Shown here one piece after another: positions 16,661-24,778 of a stretch of DNA of 64,000 nt. The stretch's first letter is position 1. Every line of letters begins with the position of its first letter. The position numbers and the translations under genes were made by a program. The notes beneath the pieces were generated by a model. That model did no database searches. It saw only the letters and a list, made by a program, of their open reading frames with translations, and was not told the origin of the DNA. Origin of the DNA: Paenibacillus sp. H1-7 (GTDB lineage: Bacteria; Bacillota; Bacilli; Paenibacillales; NBRC-103111); the NCBI RefSeq assembly GCF_022354825.1, contig NZ_CP031168.1, positions 5,085,501 to 5,149,500 of the forward strand. Direction: 5' to 3'.

Positions 16661-17128
16661 TTAGTCAGATCGATTGCTGAATCCGTTAAAATGACTGAGC
16701 ATCTGTATGAAATCTTGAAGCTCCGAATCTTCCCATTCCGAAATTCGTTCATAGAACACGGAACCTTTCTCCTGAAGCGCATCTATTACTTTTTGATGTC
16801 CATACCCGGTTAGAGATACTACGATCCCCCGCCCATCACTAGGTGATACCTCTCTATCTACATATCCCAATGACTGGAGCTGTTTGATAAGGCGGCTGAC
16901 CGAGCTTCGATCCATCGCAGTGGATTCAGCCAAAGCGGCGGCATTAGTTGGGCCATAAGAGTATAGCCAACGAACAATATGAAAAGCCGCAGGCTGTAAG
17001 GAGGCATCAAATTTCGCTGCAGCTCTTACGTTCAGGGCATGTGCGGCACTGAGGAGCGCACTAAGCTGCTCACCCAATTCCATTTCCAATTTCTCTCTTG
17101 GAGCATGATTCTTTTCATTATGATTCAT
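16661..17128 (-). CDS. MarR family transcriptional regulator
   Basis: A 155-residue winged-helix regulator with the usual dimer helices at both ends. The DNA-binding core is visible as AALAESTAMDRSSVSRLIKQLQSLGYVDREVSPSDGR-type sequence (about 75-115), ending in the wing that carries SDGRG. The start is supported by AAAGGTG seven bases upstream. It is divergent from an SDR gene; their promoters overlap face to face and each -35 box lies in a TTGACATATNTCAA-like palindrome, predicting that the protein represses both genes. Confidence 0.9.
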   Translation of the reverse strand: MNHNEKNHAPREKLEMELGEQLSALLSAAHALNVRAAAKFDASLQPAAFHIVRWLYSYGPTNAAALAESTAMDRSSVSRLIKQLQSLGYVDREVSPSDGRGIVVSLTGYGHQKVIDALQEKGSVFYERISEWEDSELQDFIQMLSHFNGFSNRSD

Positions 17129-17171
17129 CTTTATTCACCTTTCTTTTGATCCAAAAATGGCCGAAATCTAA

Positions 17172-17213
17172 TTGACATATATCAATTATATAATTATAAT
17201 GGACATATGTCAA
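17172..17213. promoter_or_regulatory. Overlapping divergent consensus promoters with twin MarR operators
   Basis: Plus strand: TTGACA (17172-17177), 17 bp, TATAAT (17195-17200), for the SDR gene. Minus strand: TTGACA (17213-17208), 17 bp, TATAAT (17190-17185), for marR. Both are perfect SigA consensus. Palindromes TTGACATATATCAA (17172-17185) and TGGACATATGTCAA (17200-17213) cover the two -35 boxes, centres 28 bp apart. Confidence 0.8.
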
Positions 17214-17291
17214 TCATTATCCGTGATCCATCTATTCGCAGGGAGTGACAATTATTAATTAAAATTGTATCACATGAGGGGAGAAATGAAG

Positions 17292-18167
17292 ATGTCTACA
17301 AAAGCAACGGTTGTTATAACTGGTGCCACCAGCGGTCTAGGACAGCTTGTCGCGCTCGAATTGGGCAAACGCGGTTTTGACCTTGTCTTGACAGCCAGAA
17401 GTAAAGAACGTGCTGAAGCTGCGAGAAAACGTATAGAGACAAGTGCTCCATCGGCGAAAGTAGACTTTTTCTACGGGGACTTAGCGCTAATGAAGGATGT
17501 CCAACGGGTTGGGAGCGAAATAGCCGCCGCCTACCCCCGAATTGATGTGCTGCTGAACAATGCGGGAATCCATGCTTTCGAGCCTCGAATCACGACCGAA
17601 GGGCTGCCTGAGATGATGGCAGTCAATTATTTAGCACCATGGCTGTTAACCCGCACTCTAAAACCATCTCTGCAAAACTCAGACAAGGCCAGAGTCGTTA
17701 ATGTTGCCTCCGAAGCCTCACGTCGTCACGGTGTTTTGAAGCTGCCCGAGGATTTAACGGATTCGGCTCCTTTTACCGCGCACGGCTCGTCACTCATCTA
17801 TGGAAAAACAAAATTGCTAAACATCATGTTCACTGCTGAACTGGCACGAAGGTGGGCGGGTACAGGAATCAGCGTTAATGCACTAAATCCCGGGTTTAAC
17901 GTAACCGGACTCGGACGTGAGCTATGGTTTGCCCCTTTTATAGAACGATTGCTGAAGGCTCTTCATATAGGAGATCCGCGAAGAGGAGCCGATATTATCA
18001 CCCGATTGATTGTGGAGCCGGAATATCACAGCTTGACAGGCGGCTACTTTAATGTTGGATCGGGAAAGCCTATCGAGCCTGTAACACCCGGAGGAGATCC
18101 CCAAATGCAGCACAAGCTGTGGAAGGCAACAGAGAACTTGCTGGAGCAAAGAGGATTTTTACTCTAA
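17292..18167 (+). CDS. SDR family NAD(P)-dependent oxidoreductase (retinol dehydrogenase-like)
   Basis: A 291-residue SDR with TGATSGLG at the N terminus, LLNNAG in the fourth strand and the catalytic YGKTK. The longer C-terminal part and the GITRLIVEPE-like region resemble retinol dehydrogenase/WW-domain-oxidoreductase type SDRs. The start at 17292 is chosen because GGGGAG lies eight bases upstream; ATGs at 17265 and 17286 are worse placed. The gene is divergent from marR and shares its operators, so its substrate or a related toxicant is probably the MarR ligand. Confidence 0.9.
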   Translation: MSTKATVVITGATSGLGQLVALELGKRGFDLVLTARSKERAEAARKRIETSAPSAKVDFFYGDLALMKDVQRVGSEIAAAYPRIDVLLNNAGIHAFEPRITTEGLPEMMAVNYLAPWLLTRTLKPSLQNSDKARVVNVASEASRRHGVLKLPEDLTDSAPFTAHGSSLIYGKTKLLNIMFTAELARRWAGTGISVNALNPGFNVTGLGRELWFAPFIERLLKALHIGDPRRGADIITRLIVEPEYHSLTGGYFNVGSGKPIEPVTPGGDPQMQHKLWKATENLLEQRGFLL

Positions 18168-18282
18168 AGATAGTCAGTATAACTAACCGTTAACACAAAG
18201 CAGCTGCCGGTTTATGAACCAGCAGCCGCATTATAATGAATATAGTCAAATCATTCGCCTTTGCATTCAGTCATCAGGCTTT

Positions 18283-19797
18283 TTATCCCAAAGCCTGTAA
18301 GCCGTTCTTGTCATAAAATGCCGGCCCCTTCGTCCAAGCGCAGGCTAGATGCATCAATAACTCCGCCGTCATGCGCTCGCGTATCGCCGCGTGCTCAGCA
18401 GCGCCGTATAAGTTATTCCATTCGTTCGGATCCTCGGCCAAATGATACAGCTCACCTTGGACCTGATCGACCCGCGAGAGCGCATTTTGAAGTCCTCCCG
18501 GTAAATACAAAATGAGCTTCCAATCCCGCTTGCGCCACATTAGCGCAGGGGGCATGTGCGTACCGCCGGTTCCTTTGGCGTGGAACTCACAGAAAGTACC
18601 TTGGCGCTGGAGCTCACCGAACAAATCCAGTCCCGGCAACTGCGGATTGCTGTTAAGTCCGGCAACGTTCATTAGAGTCGGTACAAGATCGATCAATTCC
18701 GCCGGACGTTCATCTACCGTTCCTCGCTTATCTTCCGGTATGAGCGAACCGGAGAGGATCAGCGGCACGCGGACACTGCTGTCATACAGGCAATACTTAC
18801 TAAAGCGATATCGGCGCTCGCCCAGCATTTCCCCATGATCGGACACGAAGACGATCAGCGTATTCTCGAGCCTTCCCTGCCGATCCAGAATTTCCAGCGC
18901 CCGCCCGAAATAATGATCCAGCCACGAACAGTTGGCCCAGTAACGAAGCGTCGTCCGCCTCCGTTCCTCCTGCGTCATCTGCTCCCATACAAGCCTTTTG
19001 TTAAGATAGTTTGCGCGGGTCTGAGTGCTGCCCTCCTCATTGGCAGCGAGATGTGTACCTTGCTCCTCTTCCCAGGGCGGCTGCGGCAAATCCGGGATAT
19101 CCTCCAGCCGGTACAAGTTCTCAAATTCCTTCGGCACGTTGAAGCCCGCATGCGGCTTCAGGAACGATAAGTATAGAAACAAAGGGCGTTCTTCGTCCAG
19201 GCCGTCTTCCAGAAACTGCAAGCATTGCTCCGCCACCCAGCCGTCACGATGCAAATGCATCGGTACCTGGCTCGTGCAGCCGATATACCCGTTGGCGTTC
19301 TCTTCTCCGCCTCCGTAATGCTTCGTCTCCTCATGATAAGCGGCTAGCCCCTCCGGCTCAGTATCTCCCATCATGACAGCGCCCACTTCATAATGGCCGC
19401 TTTCCCGTGCCAGCCCGACCGCCCGCACTTCGAATCCTCTAGTCGGGGGATTCGAATTTTTCACACCGTGGTTCCAGTGCGTCTTGCCAAATCCCGCCGT
19501 TTGGTAACCGGCTTTGCGCATCAGTTCCGGCAACGGATCGACAGGCAGCTTGTCTTCGTCGTGCAGCCCGCCATAGTTGGTCAGCACACCCAGCTGGGAC
19601 GGATAATACCCGAACATCATCGAGGTGCGGCTTGGTACGCACATAGGCGCCTGACATACCGCCTGATTGAAGATGATGCCGTGATCCGCCAGTTTATCGA
19701 TCGTTGGAGTCTTAATGTGTGCATTATAACGACCTATGCAGTCCCAGCGCTGCTGGTCAGTCATGAAAAACAAGATATTCGGCTTGGTCTGTACCAT
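18283..19797 (-). CDS. Cys-type sulfatase
   Basis: A 504-residue sulfatase of the alkaline-phosphatase superfamily. The formylglycine site CVPSR (Cys53-Arg57) follows the metal-binding start LFFMTDQQ (Asp14, Gln15); FVSDHGEMLGE supplies further metal ligands. Activity requires maturation of Cys53 to formylglycine by an FGE or anaerobic SME protein, not encoded here. There is no signal peptide, so the substrate is probably a sulfated oligosaccharide already imported by the ABC system encoded just upstream in the same direction (35-bp gap to the permease gene). Confidence 0.93.
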   Translation of the reverse strand: MVQTKPNILFFMTDQQRWDCIGRYNAHIKTPTIDKLADHGIIFNQAVCQAPMCVPSRTSMMFGYYPSQLGVLTNYGGLHDEDKLPVDPLPELMRKAGYQTAGFGKTHWNHGVKNSNPPTRGFEVRAVGLARESGHYEVGAVMMGDTEPEGLAAYHEETKHYGGGEENANGYIGCTSQVPMHLHRDGWVAEQCLQFLEDGLDEERPLFLYLSFLKPHAGFNVPKEFENLYRLEDIPDLPQPPWEEEQGTHLAANEEGSTQTRANYLNKRLVWEQMTQEERRRTTLRYWANCSWLDHYFGRALEILDRQGRLENTLIVFVSDHGEMLGERRYRFSKYCLYDSSVRVPLILSGSLIPEDKRGTVDERPAELIDLVPTLMNVAGLNSNPQLPGLDLFGELQRQGTFCEFHAKGTGGTHMPPALMWRKRDWKLILYLPGGLQNALSRVDQVQGELYHLAEDPNEWNNLYGAAEHAAIRERMTAELLMHLACAWTKGPAFYDKNGLQALG

Positions 19798-19831
19798 TAC
19801 CCTCTCTCATCCTTTCCTTCTTCGATGCCGT

Positions 19832-20704
19832 CTACGCTTTGATGGACCCTACCATCGCGCCTTTGGCGAAATGCTTTTGCAAAAACGGATACACCATCAA
19901 AATCGGTGCGGTCGCTACGATAACAGCAGCCATCTTGAGCATTTCCGACGGAGGCGGCTGCATCGAGACATCATAAGCCTGCAAATCGGTGTTCGAGGCG
20001 TTGATCAGCATATTTTGCAACAGTACTTGGATCGGCCATTGCGATGAATCGTTCAGATACAGCAAAGCCGAGAAAAACTGATTCCAGAAGCCGACAGCGT
20101 CAAACAAGGCGAAGGCTGCGATCGCAGGCAACGATAACGGAAGAATAATAGTCACCCATGTCCGGATATCGTTACTTCCGTCTATGGCTGCCGATTCATC
20201 CAGCTCTGCGGGAATGCTGTCAAAAAAGCCTTTCATCAATATGACGTTCCAGCCGCTAGCCAGTGCAGGCAGGATCAGCGACCAGATGCTGCCGATCAAG
20301 CCGATCTGCCTGACTAGCATGTAATGCGGGATCAACCCTGGGTTGAACAGCATCGTCAACAGGATCATCAGTAGAATCGCCTTGCGGCCCCTCAACCGTT
20401 TCCTGGACAGCGCGTAAGCAAGCGCCGACGTCACAACTAAGCTGCAGGCAGTACCTACTATCGCCAGGAAGGCGCTGTTGCCTACCGAGCGCAGAAACGC
20501 CCGGGTAGACAACAAGTATTCATAGGAGGCGAAGCTCCAATGGTCGGGAAACAGCACCCATTTCTTTTGCAAATATTCGGCCGGGTCCGTAAAAGAAACA
20601 ACCAGTACATAATAAAACGGAAAGCAGGTCAGCAGCGCCAACAATGCCAACAATGCAGCATTGACTATATGGAACAGACCGTCTCCGATTCCTGCAGGCT
20701 TCAT
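19832..20704 (-). CDS. Carbohydrate ABC transporter permease (LplC/MalG type)
   Basis: A 290-residue inner-membrane permease with about six hydrophobic segments and an EAA-loop motif (DESAAIDGSNDIRTW then ILPLSLPAI) that docks with the ATPase. It belongs to the LplC-like branch common in Paenibacillus. The start at 20704 is chosen because AGGAGGGG lies about seven bases upstream; an in-frame ATG at 20746 lacks a site. It pairs with the next permease and the binding lipoprotein. No ATPase gene is present, consistent with use of a shared MsmX-like ATPase. Confidence 0.92.
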   Translation of the reverse strand: MKPAGIGDGLFHIVNAALLALLALLTCFPFYYVLVVSFTDPAEYLQKKWVLFPDHWSFASYEYLLSTRAFLRSVGNSAFLAIVGTACSLVVTSALAYALSRKRLRGRKAILLMILLTMLFNPGLIPHYMLVRQIGLIGSIWSLILPALASGWNVILMKGFFDSIPAELDESAAIDGSNDIRTWVTIILPLSLPAIAAFALFDAVGFWNQFFSALLYLNDSSQWPIQVLLQNMLINASNTDLQAYDVSMQPPPSEMLKMAAVIVATAPILMVYPFLQKHFAKGAMVGSIKA

Positions 20705-20751
20705 GCATGCCCCTCCTTTAAATGTATTGCCGTTTTGTGTTGACATTGAAT

Positions 20752-21732
20752 TTAAAACACGCCGTCTTGGCCGAATTTTTTGGCGATGCGGTTCGCTAAA
20801 ACGACCAGAATCAGCCCGACGACCGATTTGAACAATCCTACGGCTGTGCTGTAGCTGAATTGCGCACGCTGAATGCCATTGCGGTAAACGTACGTATCGA
20901 AAACTTCCGCAACTTGAGAGACAGCCCCGTTATACATGAGGAAGATCTGCTCGAAGCCCACGTCCATCATATGGCCCAACCGCAAAATAAGCAGGATTAC
21001 GATGACATGACGGATTGCCGGCAGGGTCACATGCCACATTTGCCTGAACCGTCCCGCCCCATCCATCTTCGCAGCCTCATACACTTGCGGGTCCGCCCCT
21101 GCGATGGCGGCCAAGAAGATAATCGTTCCCCATCCGGCCTCCTTCCACATCGATTGCAGCGTAACCATCAACCAGAATAAATCGGGGTTTGTAAGTACAT
21201 CAATCCTCTCCCGTCCCGCAGCCTCAAGCCAGTGGTTAACGAGCCCTTCTCCTTTGGCGAACAGCATAAAGGTTAGGCCGGCGATGATGACCCATGATAA
21301 AAAATGAGGCAAATAAATAACTGATTGAATGAACCGCTTGTAGATAGCGCTTCTTAGCTCATTGAGCATCAATGAAACGATGATCGGCACCGGAAAGAAA
21401 AAGATCAAATTCAGCACATTGATCGCCAGCGTATTGCGAAACAGCAGCCAAAAATCCGTTGTAGAGAAAAAGCGGTTAAAATGCTCAAGTCCTACCCATG
21501 GGCTGTGCAGTACTCCGCCGAACGGGGAATAGTTCTGGAAGGCGATAACGATCCCCCACATTGGCACATATTTGAATACAATGAAAAACAAAACACCCGG
21601 CAGCGCCAGTAAGTACAAGTACCGGTCCCGCTTCAAATCGAGAGTCAGCTTACTCCAGAATGGCCGTGCTTTGCGTCCGGAATCCGGATTTTCCCGGGGT
21701 GCCGGAAAGGAGCGTCCTTCTGCATGCTCCAC
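20752..21732 (-). CDS. Carbohydrate ABC transporter permease (LplB type)
   Basis: A 326-residue permease, N-terminally extended before the first membrane segment (YLYLLALPGVLFFIVFKYV), with six predicted segments and the EAA motif EAAKMDGAGRFRQMW. This LplB-like protein and the following LplC-like one form the heterodimeric channel. The start is GTG at 21732, preceded by a GGGGGAGGGG purine tract. It lies 33 bp downstream of the binding-protein gene, in the same operon. Confidence 0.92.
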   Translation of the reverse strand: MEHAEGRSFPAPRENPDSGRKARPFWSKLTLDLKRDRYLYLLALPGVLFFIVFKYVPMWGIVIAFQNYSPFGGVLHSPWVGLEHFNRFFSTTDFWLLFRNTLAINVLNLIFFFPVPIIVSLMLNELRSAIYKRFIQSVIYLPHFLSWVIIAGLTFMLFAKGEGLVNHWLEAAGRERIDVLTNPDLFWLMVTLQSMWKEAGWGTIIFLAAIAGADPQVYEAAKMDGAGRFRQMWHVTLPAIRHVIVILLILRLGHMMDVGFEQIFLMYNGAVSQVAEVFDTYVYRNGIQRAQFSYSTAVGLFKSVVGLILVVLANRIAKKFGQDGVF

Positions 21733-21765
21733 CTGCCCCTCCCCCTTTCCTGTCGGTTTGCAGGT

Positions 21766-23376
21766 TTATTTGCCCGCCCGTTTATGATAGGCTTGCGTCA
21801 TTTCTTCGGTCATTTTGACAACATCCGGACTGTTCTTCGTCTTCGCTACGAAATCATCCCACGCGCTGAGGGGTTCGCGTCCGATGACGATTTTGGATTT
21901 CAAATCAAGGATTTGCTTTTCCAGATCCGGCAGCACCTTCAGTGCCGTAGGTGAGTTCAGCCCTGCGCTAATATCGGGGACGCTTACCTTAGCCCGGTCG
22001 TCTTGAATCTTTTTCCGCTGAACATCGGCTGCTATCATATCAGGCGTTGCTGGAGGAACCTCTAGGCTCGGGTCTATAGGATTGACGATTTGATTGAAAT
22101 CGGACGCGTTATCCGCATTCAGCTTCTCCGGTATGACGACCTTGGCTCCATTCACGACATTATGATGCACTCCTTCAATGCCAAATCGCTGGATGGTGCC
22201 CACTTCTTTGGTCATCCACGTATCGACCAGCTTCAATATCCGTTTCATTTTGGCTTCGGGAACCGTTTTGGGGATCGCCAGCAGTCCGTTAAAGCCCGTC
22301 CCCTTCGGCGTAAACCCGTTGATCGAGGTCAGCGGATAGAAATCCGTATCCTTGAAGGAAGGGACGATTTTGCGCAAATCCGTGGCGTAAACCCGGTTGC
22401 CCGTGCCTGTCTTATCGATGACGCTGCCCGCCCGATTGCCTTTGAACAAATCCCTCACTTGTGTTGTCTTGAGCGACAGCTGGTCTTCCGGCAACAGCTT
22501 CTCCTTGTAAGCCTTCGTCGTAAATTCCAGTGCTTTACGCACCTCAGGTAGCCAGGCCGTATATACCAGCTTGTCTCCATCGAGCTTCCACTTGCCGTTC
22601 ACTCCGGTGAATGCCCCTTCGACCGTACCTAGCAGCGTCTCGATGCCGGTGGATAGTCCGTACGTATCGTTCTTCCCGTTACCGTCCGGATCCTGCTCGG
22701 CAAAAGCTTTCATTACCGCGTACAGCTCATCGGTCGTCGTCGGCGGATTCAAGCCCAGTTTGTCGAGCCAATCCTTGCGGACGATAAGGAAAGACTCGTC
22801 GTTCTCGTCACGGGCCCGGGGAATCCCGTAATTTTTCCCGTCATCCATCTTGGTCAGCTCCCAGGCAATCGCAGGCGTGCCATTCCATAAATTCGGATAA
22901 TCCTTCAGGAATGGGGTAAGATCCCAGAACGCGCCCTGGGTCACCATCGTACGGAACGTGCTGTTGAACGGATCGTTAATCATTGTCAGATCCGGTATAT
23001 CGCCCGATGCAAGCGCAATGTTTAACTTGTCCGAATAGATGTTGTTCGACACCCATTGAATCTTCATCTTGGAATTCGTCGCCGCTTCTATCGCCCGTTT
23101 AATGACATTGTCGTCGGAGGCCGGAGGCGTGCTTGGCGTAATCGTCATAATGCTGAGCTCAAGCGGGCCGTTATCTGCGGGCTGCGCTGACTTGGAATCC
23201 GGTTTGGATCCTGCGCATGCGGACAAAAATAATGTGGACAGCAGCAGCATGCCGGCCGTCACTGCAGTAACAGGCTTTAGTCCGGGATGCTTTCCGGTAC
23301 TGCGGTTAGTATCGTTTCCATGATTCTTCCGCGGTTTTTGCGGCTGTAACGTCAGCCATGTTCTCTTTCCACTCAT
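21766..23376 (-). CDS. Extracellular sugar-binding lipoprotein (LplA-like)
   Basis: A solute-binding lipoprotein of 536 residues from the chosen start. An unusually long basic N region precedes the hydrophobic signal and the lipobox LSAC (about Cys54), followed by a Lys/Ser-rich linker and a large family-1-type sugar-binding fold. Family and neighbours suggest it captures a sulfated or complex oligosaccharide. The start at 23376 has AGGGG nine bases upstream; the reading frame is open up to 23478, but that would overlap the AraC gene. It heads the transporter-sulfatase genes, 46 bp after the AraC stop. Confidence 0.9.
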   Translation of the reverse strand: MSGKRTWLTLQPQKPRKNHGNDTNRSTGKHPGLKPVTAVTAGMLLLSTLFLSACAGSKPDSKSAQPADNGPLELSIMTITPSTPPASDDNVIKRAIEAATNSKMKIQWVSNNIYSDKLNIALASGDIPDLTMINDPFNSTFRTMVTQGAFWDLTPFLKDYPNLWNGTPAIAWELTKMDDGKNYGIPRARDENDESFLIVRKDWLDKLGLNPPTTTDELYAVMKAFAEQDPDGNGKNDTYGLSTGIETLLGTVEGAFTGVNGKWKLDGDKLVYTAWLPEVRKALEFTTKAYKEKLLPEDQLSLKTTQVRDLFKGNRAGSVIDKTGTGNRVYATDLRKIVPSFKDTDFYPLTSINGFTPKGTGFNGLLAIPKTVPEAKMKRILKLVDTWMTKEVGTIQRFGIEGVHHNVVNGAKVVIPEKLNADNASDFNQIVNPIDPSLEVPPATPDMIAADVQRKKIQDDRAKVSVPDISAGLNSPTALKVLPDLEKQILDLKSKIVIGREPLSAWDDFVAKTKNSPDVVKMTEEMTQAYHKRAGK

Positions 23377-23422
23377 CCTCATATCCCCTATCTTCTCTCG
23401 TGACTTTTTTCTCTTTAATTTG

Positions 23423-24322
23423 CTATGAAATTTTACGATTCTGCTTCTGTTTTCTGAAACTTCCCGGCGTATTGCCAACCATCCGGCTGAACAAACGCGT
23501 GAAAAAAGACGTATCGCTGAAGCCTACGGCAAGTGCGATGGCCTCTATGCTCTTGGGCGTCTCCCGCAGCAGATGCTTGGCGCGTTCGATCCGTATTTGT
23601 TGAAGCATCCCCGTGATACTGCTTCCGGTTTCCTGCTTGAACACCCGGTTCAGGTGCCTTTGGCTTATATTGAATTCCTTGGCCAGGGAATCCCCGGTCA
23701 ACTTTTGCTGAAAGTTCGTCTCCAGATATTGCCGTACTCTTCTGACCAGAATTTCATGGCCGCTAGCCAGAGGTCGATACCCCTTGGGCGCAGACTGCTC
23801 TTCGAGCACAAACCGGGATAGGCGAACCAACAGCTCGATCAGCTTTAACCGGTTCAGCAGCTCGAATCCGGGCTCCCGTGCCTTTCCTTCCTGAATGACA
23901 CTTTCGAGCAGTCCAATGACTCCTCCGGATTGTACATGCGTCAGCTGGAGCCTTCTTGGCAAATGCTTCAACTCATTGAAGAAAGGAGCGACATAGGCAA
24001 GCTCGCTAAGCTCACCGTCCAACTCCGGCCATGCAGCCCGTACAGTCTCCGGTTGAAATAAGCAGTTGATAATTTCAAGCCCGGATTCGTGGACGTCGAG
24101 ATAACAATGACTTTCGCCAGGAAGAATCGCATAAACATCTCCCGAATGAATGCTATACCATTCCTCGTTAATTTTGTGATGCCCTTCACCATGTACAACA
24201 TAGACTAGTTCGATAAAATCATGCCGGTGCTCCTCCAGCCTATTGTGCATCCCATGTGAGGATCGCTGTACCCAAATGCCGTGTCCTTCCTTTTGGTATT
24301 GAGCAAACGATTTGACCAACAT
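23423..24322 (-). CDS. AraC family transcriptional regulator
   Basis: A 299-residue cupin plus AraC-type regulator. The N-terminal half is a cupin sensor (EEHRHDFIELVYVVHGEG); the C-terminal double helix-turn-helix reads FNISQRHLNRVFKQETG and GFSDTSFFTRLFSRMVG. It probably activates the adjoining ABC-sulfatase genes in response to their sugar. The ATG at 24322 is preferred; upstream a TTG at 24391 is open but lacks a ribosome binding site, while purine-rich GGAGG sequence lies close to 24322. A small inverted repeat TGTCC-GATAA-GGACA (24447-24461) lies upstream. Confidence 0.9.
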   Translation of the reverse strand: MLVKSFAQYQKEGHGIWVQRSSHGMHNRLEEHRHDFIELVYVVHGEGHHKINEEWYSIHSGDVYAILPGESHCYLDVHESGLEIINCLFQPETVRAAWPELDGELSELAYVAPFFNELKHLPRRLQLTHVQSGGVIGLLESVIQEGKAREPGFELLNRLKLIELLVRLSRFVLEEQSAPKGYRPLASGHEILVRRVRQYLETNFQQKLTGDSLAKEFNISQRHLNRVFKQETGSSITGMLQQIRIERAKHLLRETPKSIEAIALAVGFSDTSFFTRLFSRMVGNTPGSFRKQKQNRKIS

Positions 24323-24534
24323 GCCTCCTACTCTCCCTTCCTTGTTTTCATCATAAGACTCGCGATTAAGATCATAACGAAATAATACCAAGTATATCGC
24401 TAGAATTTATATGATTTATAATATCTCATTTCGAATCGGTTCGTCATGTCCGATAAGGACAAAAAACCAGCTTATCGTGACAAATGTGTATTTGATCATG
24501 AATACAAAACTATATAATGGGAATGAAGTGTAAC

Positions 24535-24573
24535 AAAAAAGCCATGAAGCTCTCTAGTTTGAGAGTTCATGGC
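24535..24573 (-). terminator. Terminator of the galU-uxs-ugd operon
   Basis: The long stem GCCATGAAGCTCTC/GAGAGTTCATGGC (one bulge) with a TAGTTT loop is followed on the minus strand by T6. Confidence 0.8.
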
Positions 24574-24614
24574 CTACAGGCTAGAAGTACAAAAAATCAT
24601 CAATCAGCGAAATA

Positions 24615-24767
24615 TCATTTTCGATCCGCATTCGACTGTCTCGTAAAAAAATCGCGGGTCCAACCGTCGGGTTGACTCAAATCCCGGCTCCAGTACATAC
24701 CGACGACTACAATAATTTCGCGCAGTCTTAGGAAGAGGGCCTGTTGGTCCTTCCAGCCCTCAGTCAT
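24615..24767 (-). CDS. Possible small protein, 50 residues
   Basis: The ORF begins MTEGWKDQQALFLRLRE, 11 bp after the ugd stop codon, with AAGGG about seven bases before the ATG and the operon terminator following. It has no recognisable domain. A conserved-looking alternative frame (ending RIENDISLIDDFLYF) overlaps its 3' part, so it may be a frameshifted remnant rather than a working gene. Confidence 0.25.
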   Translation of the reverse strand: MTEGWKDQQALFLRLREIIVVVGMYWSRDLSQPDGWTRDFFTRQSNADRK

Positions 24768-24778
24768 TTAAAATCCCT

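Larger units (their letters stand above)
24323..24778. other. 456-bp region between the AraC gene and ugd
   Basis: It contains the AraC upstream region, the strong terminator of the galU-uxs-ugd operon (24535-24573) and a possible 50-residue ORF (24615-24767). No clear AraC promoter was found. Confidence 0.4.

Noticed and set aside
23377..23478. Basic N-terminal extension of the LplA-like lipoprotein
   Set aside because: It would overlap the AraC gene and lacks a ribosome binding site.
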